This document shows positions 8,047 to 16,923 of a DNA stretch of 64,000 bases, one piece after another. The stretch's first letter is position 1; each line of letters opens with the position of its first letter. This DNA comes from Galeopsis tetrahit (Eukaryota; Streptophyta; Magnoliopsida; Lamiales; Lamiaceae). A program made the translations under genes and the position numbers. The notes under the pieces were generated by a model. The model did not search any database. It had not been told where the DNA came from and was given only the letters and a program-made list of their open reading frames with translations. The DNA lies in NCBI GenBank assembly GCA_963675135.1, contig OY776125.1, forward strand, positions 40,764,513 to 40,828,512. The letters run 5' to 3'.

Positions 8047-10524
8047 TTAGATAGGTTTAGGTACCCTTTGAGTTTTGGGTCCTGAGAGGTTAGCTGTACC
8101 TTTAGGAACCCAAACTTGCCTAATCACCCTGATTGATTCAAGGTGGCTAAGTTGTTTTCCTTGTGCATCAACATACACTGTCTTTCCCTTAAATGCCTTT
8201 GGGAAAGTATGTGTGAATGTGTTAACTCTGTAAGTTTCAGGGGAGTTGTCAACTCTCCTGAACTTATGAGTCCTTTGTGCAGCTTGATGAAATCTTTGAG
8301 GAAAGGCATTTTTAGGACCATTACCCTTTGGCATGAAGGGTTTTGGTTGTCTCATTTTATTCTGCCTTTGAGGATAGTTTTCCTTAGGTCTATTTAGCTG
8401 AGGCTTTCTCAGATGAGTTGGCCTGGGCTGATTATACCTTGGATAACTCCTCTGAACATTGTTCAGGAGAGTTGCCCTTCTATTGGGTCTACTCTGCTGA
8501 CCAACATTCCTCTTTTGTTCAGGAGCCTTGACCTTTTCCAAAGGTTTAGGTCTAGTCTCCTGAAGCACTAGAGTAGGAATTTCATTCATCTTGCCCTTTC
8601 CTTTGTTCAGTGATTGAATTATTTCATTTTCAGCTTGTTGTGCCACTGATTTATCAAAGATTTTCTTAGTGTTACTTGTAGAGGCAACACTAAGACAAGG
8701 TGAAGATTCAAATGGATCAAAACCCAATCCACTTCTTTGAGCCATAGGTCTTTGATAACTCTGAATTTCCTCTATTGCTCTAGAGGACTTGTTCAAAGTA
8801 GACATCTTTAATTTCAGGCTCTCTTTACTTGATTTAAGAATATCATATTCATGTGAGAGATTTTCAAACTTGGCATTTAGAATTTTTAGTTCAAAGTCTT
8901 TTCTTTTCTGAGAAAGTAGTTGATTGTCAATCTCCTTTTGTTGGTCAACTATCCTGAGATTTGCTTCCTTAAGCTCTCTCAAGGCTTGTTGATACAACTC
9001 AGTAGATTTGACATCAATAGCTATCTCAGAGTTTTTGGTATGTTCAATAGCCAATCTTTCATTTTCTCTCACACAGTTATCATGAAATTCTTGTAATCTA
9101 GTGAAATCTTCCATCAACTTCCCAAAGGAAAGTTTCAAGTTGACTTCACTAGTGTTCTGTGATAAAAATGATGGTGAGCTAGAAGTGGAGGATACCTCAT
9201 CATCCTCAAGAGCCATGTTGCACACATCATCATCATCATCATCATCACTGTTTGAGAACAGTCCATCAGAAGAGTTGAAGCTTTCAGCACTATCAGATTC
9301 TTCACCAGCCATCATGGCTTTTCTATTTGTGAACTTTCTATCTCTTTTAGCTTGTCTTTCTCTTCTTTCTTTAGAGCTCAGTTCAGGGTAGTCATACTGG
9401 AAGTGCCCTTTCTTTTTGCAATTGTAGCACAGGTCTTCATCATCATCTTTCTTGGATTCATCTCTTCCTTTTGATGATGAGGGGTCAGCTCTACTGGACC
9501 TTCTCCTATCAGAGTACTTGTCCTCTGATCTTTTCTCTTCAGGCTTTTTGTCTTTGGCCTGATCTTCAGGGGAGTTGTATCTTCTCCTGAATTTGTTGTC
9601 TTGATAGAATTTCTTGTATCTACCAAACCTTGTGTTTAGCTTGTCAAACCTTCTAGCCATCAAGGCTAGTTCTTCCTTCATTTCAGTCTTTGAGACTGAC
9701 TTTGATGATCTGGGAGTGGGTTGCATTTCAGGTTCAGCAATTTTGGCTCTGAATGCCACTCCCTTAGTAGGATTTGAAGGTTCCTCAACAGGTTTTCTTC
9801 TATTGAGGTCAAACTCATAGGCTTTGAGTTCTGAGAAGATTTGTTGCATGGGCATGGAGGAGAGATCTTTGGTGTTTTGCATCATCACAGCATAGACATC
9901 CCACTTTTGAGTGAGACTTCTCAAGATCTTTAGTCCAACTTCTCTCCTGGAGTACACCTTGCCCAATGAGTTGATTTCATTCATCACATCAGTGAATCTA
10001 CCAGCAAATTTGTCAATGGATTCATCAGCTTCCATTGAGAACTGCTCAAATTTTTGCACAGCAACTTGGAGCTTATTCTCCTTGATCTTTTCTGTACCCT
10101 CACACATCTCAGCAAGAGTATCCCAGATTTCTTTGGCTGTGGTGCAATGGTAGACTCTTCCCATGACTGCATCTGGAATTGTTTGATAGAGGGTATTCAT
10201 GGCAAGATAATTTAGATTATCTTTCCTCTTTTCATCAGCAGTGAAGTCATCCTCATCCTTGGGAATCAATTCCCTTATATCTGCTCTTTGCTCATCTGTT
10301 AATCTTGGGTTAGTTTGGGTAAACACAAAAGGTCCTCTTGTGATTACTCTTAACATATCAGTATGAAGAGATGCAAGATGAGCCCTCATTCTAATTTTCC
10401 AGAAATCATAGTTGTCTATAGAGAACATGGGCAATTTATGATATGAAATGTGATTGACTGGATTTGTGGCCATGTTGTCCAATCCTTGAACAGCAGGTGG
10501 AGGAACAGCATTGTTGTTGGCCAT
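8047..10524 (-). CDS. gag: Gag polyprotein, Sirevirus family A copy 1 (damaged zinc knuckle)
   Basis: The frame is 825 codons from an ATG at 10522-10524 to TAA at 8047-8049. The N-terminal 260 residues are a UBN2/retrotran_gag-type capsid domain (DNYDFWKIRMRAHLASL, AKEIWDTLAEMCEGTEKIKENK, KFEQF..DESIDKFAGRF). A nucleocapsid zinc knuckle follows at residues 365-378, then an acidic Asp run, a coiled-coil region (about 480-590) and a long basic Arg/Gln/Pro tail. The knuckle reads CYNC..GHFQYDY: the fourth ligand is Tyr, where the second copy (47595-50069) has Cys, caused by one C-to-T change on the plus strand at 9388-9390. Pol lies in the same frame after the TAA, an arrangement shared by both copies. 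The Asp run is one codon longer here than in copy 2. Confidence 0.9.
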   Translation of the reverse strand: MANNNAVPPPAVQGLDNMATNPVNHISYHKLPMFSIDNYDFWKIRMRAHLASLHTDMLRVITRGPFVFTQTNPRLTDEQRADIRELIPKDEDDFTADEKRKDNLNYLAMNTLYQTIPDAVMGRVYHCTTAKEIWDTLAEMCEGTEKIKENKLQVAVQKFEQFSMEADESIDKFAGRFTDVMNEINSLGKVYSRREVGLKILRSLTQKWDVYAVMMQNTKDLSSMPMQQIFSELKAYEFDLNRRKPVEEPSNPTKGVAFRAKIAEPEMQPTPRSSKSVSKTEMKEELALMARRFDKLNTRFGRYKKFYQDNKFRRRYNSPEDQAKDKKPEEKRSEDKYSDRRRSSRADPSSSKGRDESKKDDDEDLCYNCKKKGHFQYDYPELSSKERRERQAKRDRKFTNRKAMMAGEESDSAESFNSSDGLFSNSDDDDDDDVCNMALEDDEVSSTSSSPSFLSQNTSEVNLKLSFGKLMEDFTRLQEFHDNCVRENERLAIEHTKNSEIAIDVKSTELYQQALRELKEANLRIVDQQKEIDNQLLSQKRKDFELKILNAKFENLSHEYDILKSSKESLKLKMSTLNKSSRAIEEIQSYQRPMAQRSGLGFDPFESSPCLSVASTSNTKKIFDKSVAQQAENEIIQSLNKGKGKMNEIPTLVLQETRPKPLEKVKAPEQKRNVGQQSRPNRRATLLNNVQRSYPRYNQPRPTHLRKPQLNRPKENYPQRQNKMRQPKPFMPKGNGPKNAFPQRFHQAAQRTHKFRRVDNSPETYRVNTFTHTFPKAFKGKTVYVDAQGKQLSHLESIRVIRQVWVPKGTANLSGPKTQRVPKPI
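8236..8262. repeat. Imperfect palindrome inside gag
   Basis: Thirteen-base arms TTCAGGGGAGTTG and CAACTCTCCTGAA surround one T, with a single mismatch. The arms are the same motif found repeatedly in the LTR and the env-like frame. The identical palindrome is at 47784-47810 in copy 2. Confidence 0.85.
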
Positions 10525-10650
10525 ATCTCAAGAATAAGCAGTTAATCAACAAGTAATAGATTTCAGATAGAGATCAGTTCAGTGACCACACAAATATGTG
10601 AATTTTGAAAATCAAGATGGATTTTCAGAGGCAGTGGTCTTTAAACCCCT

Positions 10651-10662
10651 GCTCTGATACCA
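10651..10662 (-). other. Primer-binding site, initiator tRNA-Met type
   Basis: On the minus strand this reads TGGTATCAGAGC, the usual complement of plant initiator tRNA-Met, two bases inside the 5' LTR. Confidence 0.9.
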
Positions 10663-11554
10663 CTTGTTGGTCCTAAAAGGATTATATAACAAGTGTATGG
10701 GGGGGAATACACTTGTATGCAAATCTTTTCAACTTATGATCAATCCAGAGCTCAGCAAGGTTGTCTTGGATAACTCTACTGAAGATGATTAACTCTTCTA
10801 AGTTAATCAAACAACTAAGTACTATTGAGTACTTAGTTGAATAATTATCTAGGGGAGTTATATGTGCGGAATAGTGGTTGGTCCTTTAAGTTTAGACTCC
10901 TTAAGTTTCTGAAATCACTTTGCCAATCCAATGCAGTCCAGTTTAGTTTCAGGGAATTTGTCCAAATCAGTTTTGCACAGTCTTTGAATATGTATCTTTT
11001 GAAAGATCAGTTTTGTGTGCAGTGTTGAATGAATGTAAGTACTTTGTAAGGTAAATCAACACAAGAGTTTATAGTGGTTCAGAGACTCAAGCTCCTACAT
11101 CCACTTTCCCTGATTTAACAGGATAATTCCTTCACTCTTGGAATTAACTTGTTTTATAGTGCCAAGGTGCACTTGATCAATAACACCACTCCTTGGTGAA
11201 TTGATCCCTAGGATGTCTAGAGTTCTAGTACCCTCTTCTCAACTCAGAACTGAACTGTTCTTCTCTCAACAGTCAGCTCCTACCACTTCTACTACTACAA
11301 CCTTCTCACTTTCTCACTTGAAAGGGGTAAGGATTGAAGTAAGGTTCCAACTAATGACATATCCTTTACAATGAAGATCAAGGTATAAGGATAGGATATC
11401 TCTCTAAGCTTATGTATGGATATACAATTGGGTTCAGCTTAGAAGAAGTGTTTGAAGACTAAGATAGTCTTTGACAGCTTTGAAAGCACTTTGACTTGTA
11501 GGATAGTTGGATATTCTTGTCAAGGTTGAGGTGCCTCAATGGTCTTCACACTCC

Positions 11555-11567
11555 TTGTATTTATAGA
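11555..11567 (-). promoter_or_regulatory. TATA box of the family A LTR (copy 1)
   Basis: The minus strand reads GTCTATAAATACAAGG. It is the only strong TATA in the LTR, about 900 bases from the LTR's 5' end and downstream of the repeated motif cluster, so it is the likely start of the genomic RNA. Confidence 0.6.
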
Positions 11568-11783
11568 CAAAATGGAGATTTGCCCGTTGGAGAGACAGCC
11601 CCAAATTGCTATAAATGTCTTTCTTGAGTTCTTCAAACTGAAAGACAGATTCTTGATAGTGACATGTCCTCATTTGGGTAATAAACGGCTTGTAAGATTT
11701 TGTCTTCTTTCTGTAGCACTTTTCCCAATGTTTGACTTCTTGTTAGGACTTGGACATGGCTTCTGAAGGTTGATCCAATGATA

Positions 11784-12195
11784 GGACAACATTCCTTATC
11801 AAGTGGACAACTCTTCTTATCACTATCAGCAGTTTTGCTTATCAGCAAGGTTGGCTTGCTCTTCTTCAGATGACTTGGCTCTTTCCCTTTATTTCATTTC
11901 AAGGTGATCTTAGCATGTTGCATTGTAATTCTTTAGGATATGGTTGTCTCTAATTCTTCAGCATAGTTGACCTTCAATCTTTAAAGCATCTGTTCTGATT
12001 CAATCTTGCTGAGACAACTCTTCTGGACAACTCTCCTGATCAGCATACTTGGTCTTTTAGCATCAGAGCTTTTCACATAGAGTTGACTTCTCTGGGCAAC
12101 TCTCCTGATCATAATAATTGATTAATCTTGTCCTTTTGAGCTTTGCAATCTTCTTCTTGCATAAAAGTAACTCTTCTGGACAACTCTCCTGATCA
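11784..12195. promoter_or_regulatory. Cluster of five GGACAACTCTCCTGATCA-type repeats in U3
   Basis: Copies lie at 11784-11801, 11805-11822, 12025-12042, 12094-12111 and 12178-12195. The last three agree with GGACAACTCTCCTGATCA except for one GGG start; the first two are degenerate. They sit about 220-630 bases upstream of the LTR TATA, where enhancers would lie. Clustered palindromic repeats are reported for Sirevirus LTRs in other plants; the sequence here is different. Confidence 0.7.
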
Positions 12196-12462
12196 AGGTT
12201 TTAGGTTTCATATGGAGTTTTCTTGTCCTTAGAGATTGTTCCAAACTTTGAGCCTTGAGGGGACTTGATCTTGATCACTTTGAAGTCATAGGTTCCCCCT
12301 CAACTTGTGCATCTAATCATCTAAGAGCTGCCTAACATATCAGCTTCTCATCTAGCCTTATACTATGTGTTCTATCACATTTTGAACACAATCATCTTGA
12401 CTTAGGCATGTCTCAGGGGGTTTTGGTATTTAATCAAAACATGTATCATTTTATTCCCAACA

Positions 12463-13015
12463 GATTGTATCTTTCAAATATATTTTTTTAATATTTATTT
12501 GATTCTTAAAAAAAAAAAAAAACCCAAGTATATATCCCTATAAGAGACTAAGTGTGCAAAAAATGGGCTTCCAGAGTCAATCCTAGTCCGTATAGCCAAG
12601 AGTGGATCACGAGGCATAGTCAAGCCAGAAAGGTGGTTATGTAAAGGATCTAGTAGGAAGCAAAGAACGGTGAAAGCGTCGATCATAATCGGTACAACGA
12701 TAAGGAGTATGTCTGATAGACATCTAATGCTAATGGTGATTCCCCAGGCCCAAAAATCCAGAGGTATGCTCCAGGCAATGGAAGTAAAGATGCAACTGGA
12801 TTTAGATATATTTTTAAGATTTAGTTAATTTTAATAATGTTATTTAGATTTTATTCAATTTGTATTTTGTTTTAAGTGTCAAAAGGGTAAATAAAAAAGA
12901 ATTGAGGGTATGTTTAGTAATAAAAATTTATTTTTAAATTTTAGTGGATGTGTTTAACATTTGGGGTGTGTATAATATTATATATACACCCTGTTTAGAA
13001 AGAGTATCGTATGAA
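12463..13015 (+). repeat. Interrupted AT-rich repeat unit next to the LTR
   Basis: Bases 12463-12522 and 12801-13015 match part of the 620-bp units at 15084-16341 (shared TTTTTAAGATTTAG, GGTAAATAAAAAAGAATT and ACACCCTGTTTAGAAAG). The Sirevirus inserted within this unit. Copy 2 has it uninterrupted at 51939-52215. Confidence 0.75.
12523..12800. other. Unclassified 278-bp insert specific to copy 1
   Basis: Copy 2 passes directly from the A-run to TTTAGATATATT (51993 onward), whereas copy 1 has 278 bp of less AT-rich DNA between them. No clear target duplication, inverted ends or convincing protein similarity was found. It could be a captured gene or element fragment. Confidence 0.6.
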
Positions 13016-13075
13016 TAAATTTAGTGATTCAACAATTGAAATAATAAATAAATGAGAATCAGAAACATCAAAGCA

Positions 13076-13191
13076 GACAAAGTGGGATAGCTCAAGTGGT
13101 TAGAGCACCACTACCTAGGCCTTAGGTCCTGGGTTCGAGTCATGGGGAGGGGAAAAAAGGGATGGGTATTTAACTTCCAAAAAAAAAAAAA
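13076..13191 (+). mobile_element. tRNA-derived SINE with 13-bp target duplication (copy 1)
   Basis: It carries a pol III A box (TAGCTCAAGTGGTTAGAGC) and B box (GGTTCGAGTC), a short body and a terminal A run. It is flanked by AAACATCAAAGCA at 13063-13075 and 13192-13204. The right duplication includes the first three bases of the tRNA-Gly. The related site at 21233-21248 lacks the SINE and shows the empty target. Confidence 0.85.
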
Positions 13192-13201
13192 AAACATCAA
13201 A

Positions 13202-13272
13202 GCACCGGTGGTCTAGTGGTAGAATACTACCGTGCCACGGTACAGACCCGGGTTCGATTCCCGGCTGGTGCA
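13202..13272 (+). tRNA. tRNA-Gly (GCC), possibly degenerate, copy 1
   Basis: The 71 bases have the plant tRNA-Gly(GCC) layout: acceptor stem GCACCGG/CTGGTGC with one G-T pair, A box TGGTCTAGTGG, anticodon GCC in loop GTGCCAC, and B box GGTTCGATTCC. Compared with the usual plant gene (from memory) there are changes in the anticodon arm that leave a C-C mismatch at the base of that stem, so function is uncertain. The sequence is the same in copy 2 (52397-52467). A SINE now separates it from its original 5' flank. Confidence 0.75.
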
Positions 13273-14354
13273 TTGTTGTGAAGATTTCTGGCGCCTCTGC
13301 GATTGTTGACTCTGCAATTGTTTGTTGGGTCAATTGTAGCGCCTCTGCGATTGTAATTGCTTTTTGGCGACTCTGCGATTGTTTGTTGGGTCAATTGTAG
13401 CGCCTCTGCGATTGTAATTGCTTTCTGGCGCCTCTGCGATTGTTTGTTGGGTCAATTGATGGTGCCTCTACGATTGTAATTTCTTTAAACTGAATTTCAC
13501 GCTGTGACGATTGTTGGGTCACGCTATTGTTTGTTGGGTCAATTGCTGGCGCGCGCCTCTGGCGCCTCTGCGATTGTTTGTTGGGTCAATTGCTGGCGCC
13601 TCAGCGATTGTAATTGTTTTAAACTGAATGTCACGCTGTGACGATTGTTGGGTCACGCTATTGTTTGTTGGGTCAATTGCTTTAACTGAATGCTGTGAAG
13701 ATTTCCTGTGACGATTGTTGGGTCAATTGTTGGGTTTAAACTGAATGTCACACTGTGACGATTGTTGGGTCAATTACTTTAAACTGAATGTCACACTGTG
13801 ACGATTGTTGGGTCAATTGCTTTTCTATTGTTTGTTGGGTTTTTTTGTTGGGTCAATTGCTGGCGCCTCTGCGATTGTAATTGCTTTAAACTGAATGTCA
13901 AGATTTCTGGCGCCTCTGGCGCCTCTGCGATTGTTTGTTGGGTCAATTGTTGGCGCCTCTGCGATTGTAATTGCTTTAAACTAAATGTCACGTTGTGATG
14001 ATTGTTGGGTCACACAATTTTTTGTTGGGTCAGTTGCTTTAAACTGAATGTCACGGTGAAGATTTCTGGCGCCTCTCCGATTGTTGGGTCAATTGCTTTA
14101 AAACTGAATGTCAGTTCAAATTATGTGTGCTTTTGAGTCAATTGCTTTAAACTGAATGTCACACTGTGATAATTAATGGGTCAATTGCTTTAAACTGAAT
14201 GTCACACTGTGACAATTGATGGGTCAATTGCTTTAAACTGAATGTCACGCTGTGACAATTGATGGGTCAATTGCTTTAAACTGAATGTCACGCTATGAAG
14301 ATTTCTGGCGCCTCTGCGATTGTTGGGTCAATTGCTTTAAAATGAATGTCTATT
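13273..14354. repeat. Complex minisatellite downstream of tRNA-Gly (copy 1)
   Basis: The stretch is a shuffled array of a few modules: CGATTGTTTGTTGGGTCAATTG, CTGGCGCCTCTGCGATTG, TTTAAACTGAATGTCAC and GCTGTGACGATTGTTGGGTCAC. Several modules contain small inverted repeats (GTCAC-GCT-GTGAC; GGCGCC). It is about 1.08 kb here and about 1.85 kb in copy 2, so it changed length after duplication. Open frames across it come only from the repeat. Confidence 0.85.
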
Positions 14355-14549
14355 CAAATTATATGTGATTTTGTTTTACAAAGAGCGACCTATATTTATA
14401 GGGAAGAAAGAAAATATATTTTGTTGAGAAGAAAGTAAGGTATTGAATCTATCATGAAAATCTCATAATTTGAATTACATAAAACATCTCTCTTTAAATC
14501 TTATTTCGTAGTATAATTAAATAAAGAATTTTAAAAATAATAATAATAA

Positions 14550-14829
14550 GGAAAAATGAGTGTTTTGTTCTAAACTAACTATGCTGATTAAAATTTAATA
14601 CAAACTTACAAATATAAAATCTATGCTGTCTATACAATCATTACATCAACTTAGAATATATTTTCACATTTAACACATATAAGATCAGTAACTCAGATTA
14701 TATGACTTCTCAAGATGACTTATTTAGGATGACTTCTATCCACGTATATTATTAACTTTAAGTTGGTTTTTGGCCATCAAAACTTATTCTCATCAACTAG
14801 GACTTATTTTTAGAATTCATATCCCAACA
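14550..14829 (-). repeat. Degenerate fragment of a family B-like Sirevirus LTR (copy 1)
   Basis: Bases from about 14674 to 14829 resemble the end of the family B LTR at 38840-39056 (AAGATCAGTAACTCAG, TTGGCCATCAAAAC, TTCATATCCCAACA). The upstream 120 bp are more weakly similar. No polypurine tract or matching partner is visible. Confidence 0.65.
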
Positions 14830-15083
14830 GGTGTTATTGATTTTACTTAATTGATGAAATTTGTTGCAATATGTTTATTCAAAAAAAAAACTCATGCTTA
14901 TCCTATATTTTATGAGTAAAGCAATCGGTGCAATATGTTCTAGCATCAAATAAAAATCAATATAGCATCTCATATACCCTATTAGTTCAAGAATGTGGAA
15001 AATCTTTTAAAATTTGTGTTTTTTTTTACGATTTGTTGTTAGTTTTTTTTATTAATTATTTATTATCTTCTTGCACCATAAAT

Positions 15084-16341
15084 GAATATAAAATTGAAGG
15101 AAAAATAATGTGTTATTTTATATTACATAGATTCATTATTAAAAAAAATATTATAAGCTTATGTCTGTGTTAGATTTTTTAATTGATTTTAACTTTCAAA
15201 TATTTATTTGATTTTTTTTAAATCAAATTTTATTTAATATTCTTCATATTATTGAATATATTTTTTGATAAAAAAAAATAGACTGATGATAATTTTTTTT
15301 AAATTTATATATTTTTAAGATTTAGTTAATTTTAATAATGTTATTTAGATTTTTATTCAATTTGTATTTTGTTTTAAAAGTTGAAAGGATAAATAAAAAA
15401 GAATTAGAGTGTATTTAGTAATACAAATTTATTTTTAAATTTTAACGGGTGTGTTTAACATTTCGGGTGTGTATAACATTATATGGGCACCCTGTTTAAA
15501 AATTGTGTCGTATGAATATAAACATATGAGCACAAAGGTTTTCCTAATGTAATTAAGGAATAAGTACAATTTTAGGAAAAGACAATAAACCAAAACACAT
15601 AATATTGGAAAAGCAATAAATTAATCAAAGATTATGACAATTGATTTACGAGCCTATCATTGCCTTATCCGGAAAAGGGTCTTCACTTTATGGGTGAAAT
15701 TAATATAAAACTGAAGGTAAAATTATTAAAAAAAAATCATTATTTAAAAAAAAAAGATTATAACTTTAGGTCTGTTTTAGATTTTTTAATTAATGATTTT
15801 ATCTTTCAAATATTTTTTTTAATATTTATTTGATTCTTAAAAAAAATAAACTTTTATTTAATTTTTTTCATATTATTGAACATATTTTTTGATAAAAAAA
15901 TGATGGATGATAATTTTAATATATTTTTAAGATTTAGTTAATTTTAATAATGTTATTTAGATTTTTATTCAATTTGTATTTTGTTTTAAGTGTCAAAAGG
16001 GTAAATAAAAAAGAATTGAGGGTGTATTTAGTAATAAAAATTTATTTTTATATTTTAGTGGATGTGTTTAACATTTGGGGTGTGTATAACATTATATGGA
16101 CACCCTGTTTAGAAAGAGTATCATATGAATATATACCTATGAAGTTTTCCTAATGTAATTAAGGAATAAGTCAAATAATAATAAAATGTGATTCCACAAT
16201 TTTAGAAAAAGACAATAAATCTTAAAAAAATCATATAATATTGGAAAAGCAATACAATAAATTAATCGAAGATTATGACAATTGATTTATGCGCCTATCA
16301 TTGCCTTATCCGGAAAAGGGTCTTCACTTTATGGGTCAAAT
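15084..16341 (+). repeat. Two tandem AT-rich units of about 620 bp (copy 1)
   Basis: The unit starting near AATATAAAATTGAAGG (15085) repeats at AATATAAAACTGAAGG (15702) and again ends in TCCGGAAAAGGGTCTTCACTTTATGGGT. A third, partial unit lies at 12463-13015. The second unit ends just before the TATA box of the small gene, so the gene's proximal promoter is duplicated upstream without the gene. Confidence 0.75.
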
Positions 16342-16350
16342 TAATACTCC

Positions 16351-16357
16351 TATATAA
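16351..16357 (+). promoter_or_regulatory. TATA box of the DUF3755-like gene, copy 1
   Basis: TATATAA lies 66 bases before the ATG at 16423, in CTCCTATATAATCAC. It is conserved at 56313-56319 in copy 2. Confidence 0.5.
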
Positions 16358-16422
16358 TCACATTTTCCCATCTTCTTTTTTAACAAACAATTTATAAAGG
16401 TCACTTACTTACAAATATTTCA

Positions 16423-16892
16423 ATGGCAAACAATAGCAATGAGATTTGTGTGCCAACTTTCCAGCACCAGGAGAAAAGCATTTCTACCCACTTGGATTCT
16501 CTGGAGAAGTAAGATTTTAGTATTTCATATCATATAGCTAGTAACCCTTTACTTTAGTCTTCATAACCCCACCCTCAAAATATACTCTTATTTACCCATA
16601 TGTCATTACTTTTCCACACTCAATCTACTTTTTACTTTACTTTATTCATAAAACTTTACAAAACTACCCCTCAAAACATCACTCATTACACCTTTTCTTA
16701 CACATTTCTTAAATTGTGTGCCCACCCAAGTGTGCAAGTTCCTATGGGACGGAGGGAGTAGCTAGTAACCCTTTTTTCTTCTCATAGCTTCATGATTTTA
16801 TTTCATATCATTACAGTTTTGTGATCCTAGGTATATGACATACTCGTCATTGGGACAGTTGGATTTAGAGTTTTTACTTAAATACTAGCTCT

Positions 16893-16923
<31 letters not shown>

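Larger units (their letters stand above)
1..12462 (-). mobile_element. Ty1/copia Sirevirus-type retrotransposon, family A copy 1
   Basis: The order on the minus strand is 5' LTR (10665-12462), initiator-Met-type primer site, gag, pol, env-like frame, polypurine tract, 3' LTR (only its last 41 bases are in the window). A gag of about 825 residues, LTRs near 1.8 kb, protease-integrase-RT order and a long frame after pol fit the Sirevirus lineage of copia. The copy cannot be autonomous: a deletion has removed the C-terminal half of RT and all of RNase H, gag has lost a zinc-knuckle cysteine, and the env-like frame has a stop. Bases 56-584 (between PPT and env-like frame) and 5175-5592 (between env-like frame and pol) hold no gene that I can see. 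The right flank begins GATTG; the left flank is outside the window, so the target duplication cannot be checked. Confidence 0.88.
10665..12462 (-). repeat. 5' LTR of Sirevirus family A copy 1
   Basis: The LTR is 1798 bp with ends TGTTGG..CCAACA. It matches 50210-51938 closely but is 69 bp longer, the main difference being a segment after about 11611 that is absent from copy 2. On the minus strand U3 begins at 12462. The right flank (GATTGTATC..) is the same in both copies, showing that the flank was duplicated together with the element. Confidence 0.92.

Noticed and set aside
8020..8049. A mini-intron (GTACC..TTGCAG) removing the gag stop
   Set aside because: The stretch has GT..AG ends and a length divisible by three, but 24 bases is far below known plant intron sizes. 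Kept only as a note in the gag-pol finding.
9210..9250. Asp-rich run as a functional motif
   Set aside because: It is coded by a (TCA)n microsatellite that differs by one unit between the two gag copies. It may be only repeat slippage.
13085..13150. A second tRNA gene next to tRNA-Gly
   Set aside because: A and B boxes are present, but the sequence does not close an acceptor stem, ends in an A run and has a target duplication, so it is a SINE.
13791..13998. Open frames in the minisatellite (also 52986-53208)
   Set aside because: The peptides are direct translations of the repeat modules on both strands. No gene is supported.
13273..14354. CRISPR-like array
   Set aside because: Repeats are irregular modules without unique spacers of constant length, and the sequence is eukaryotic.
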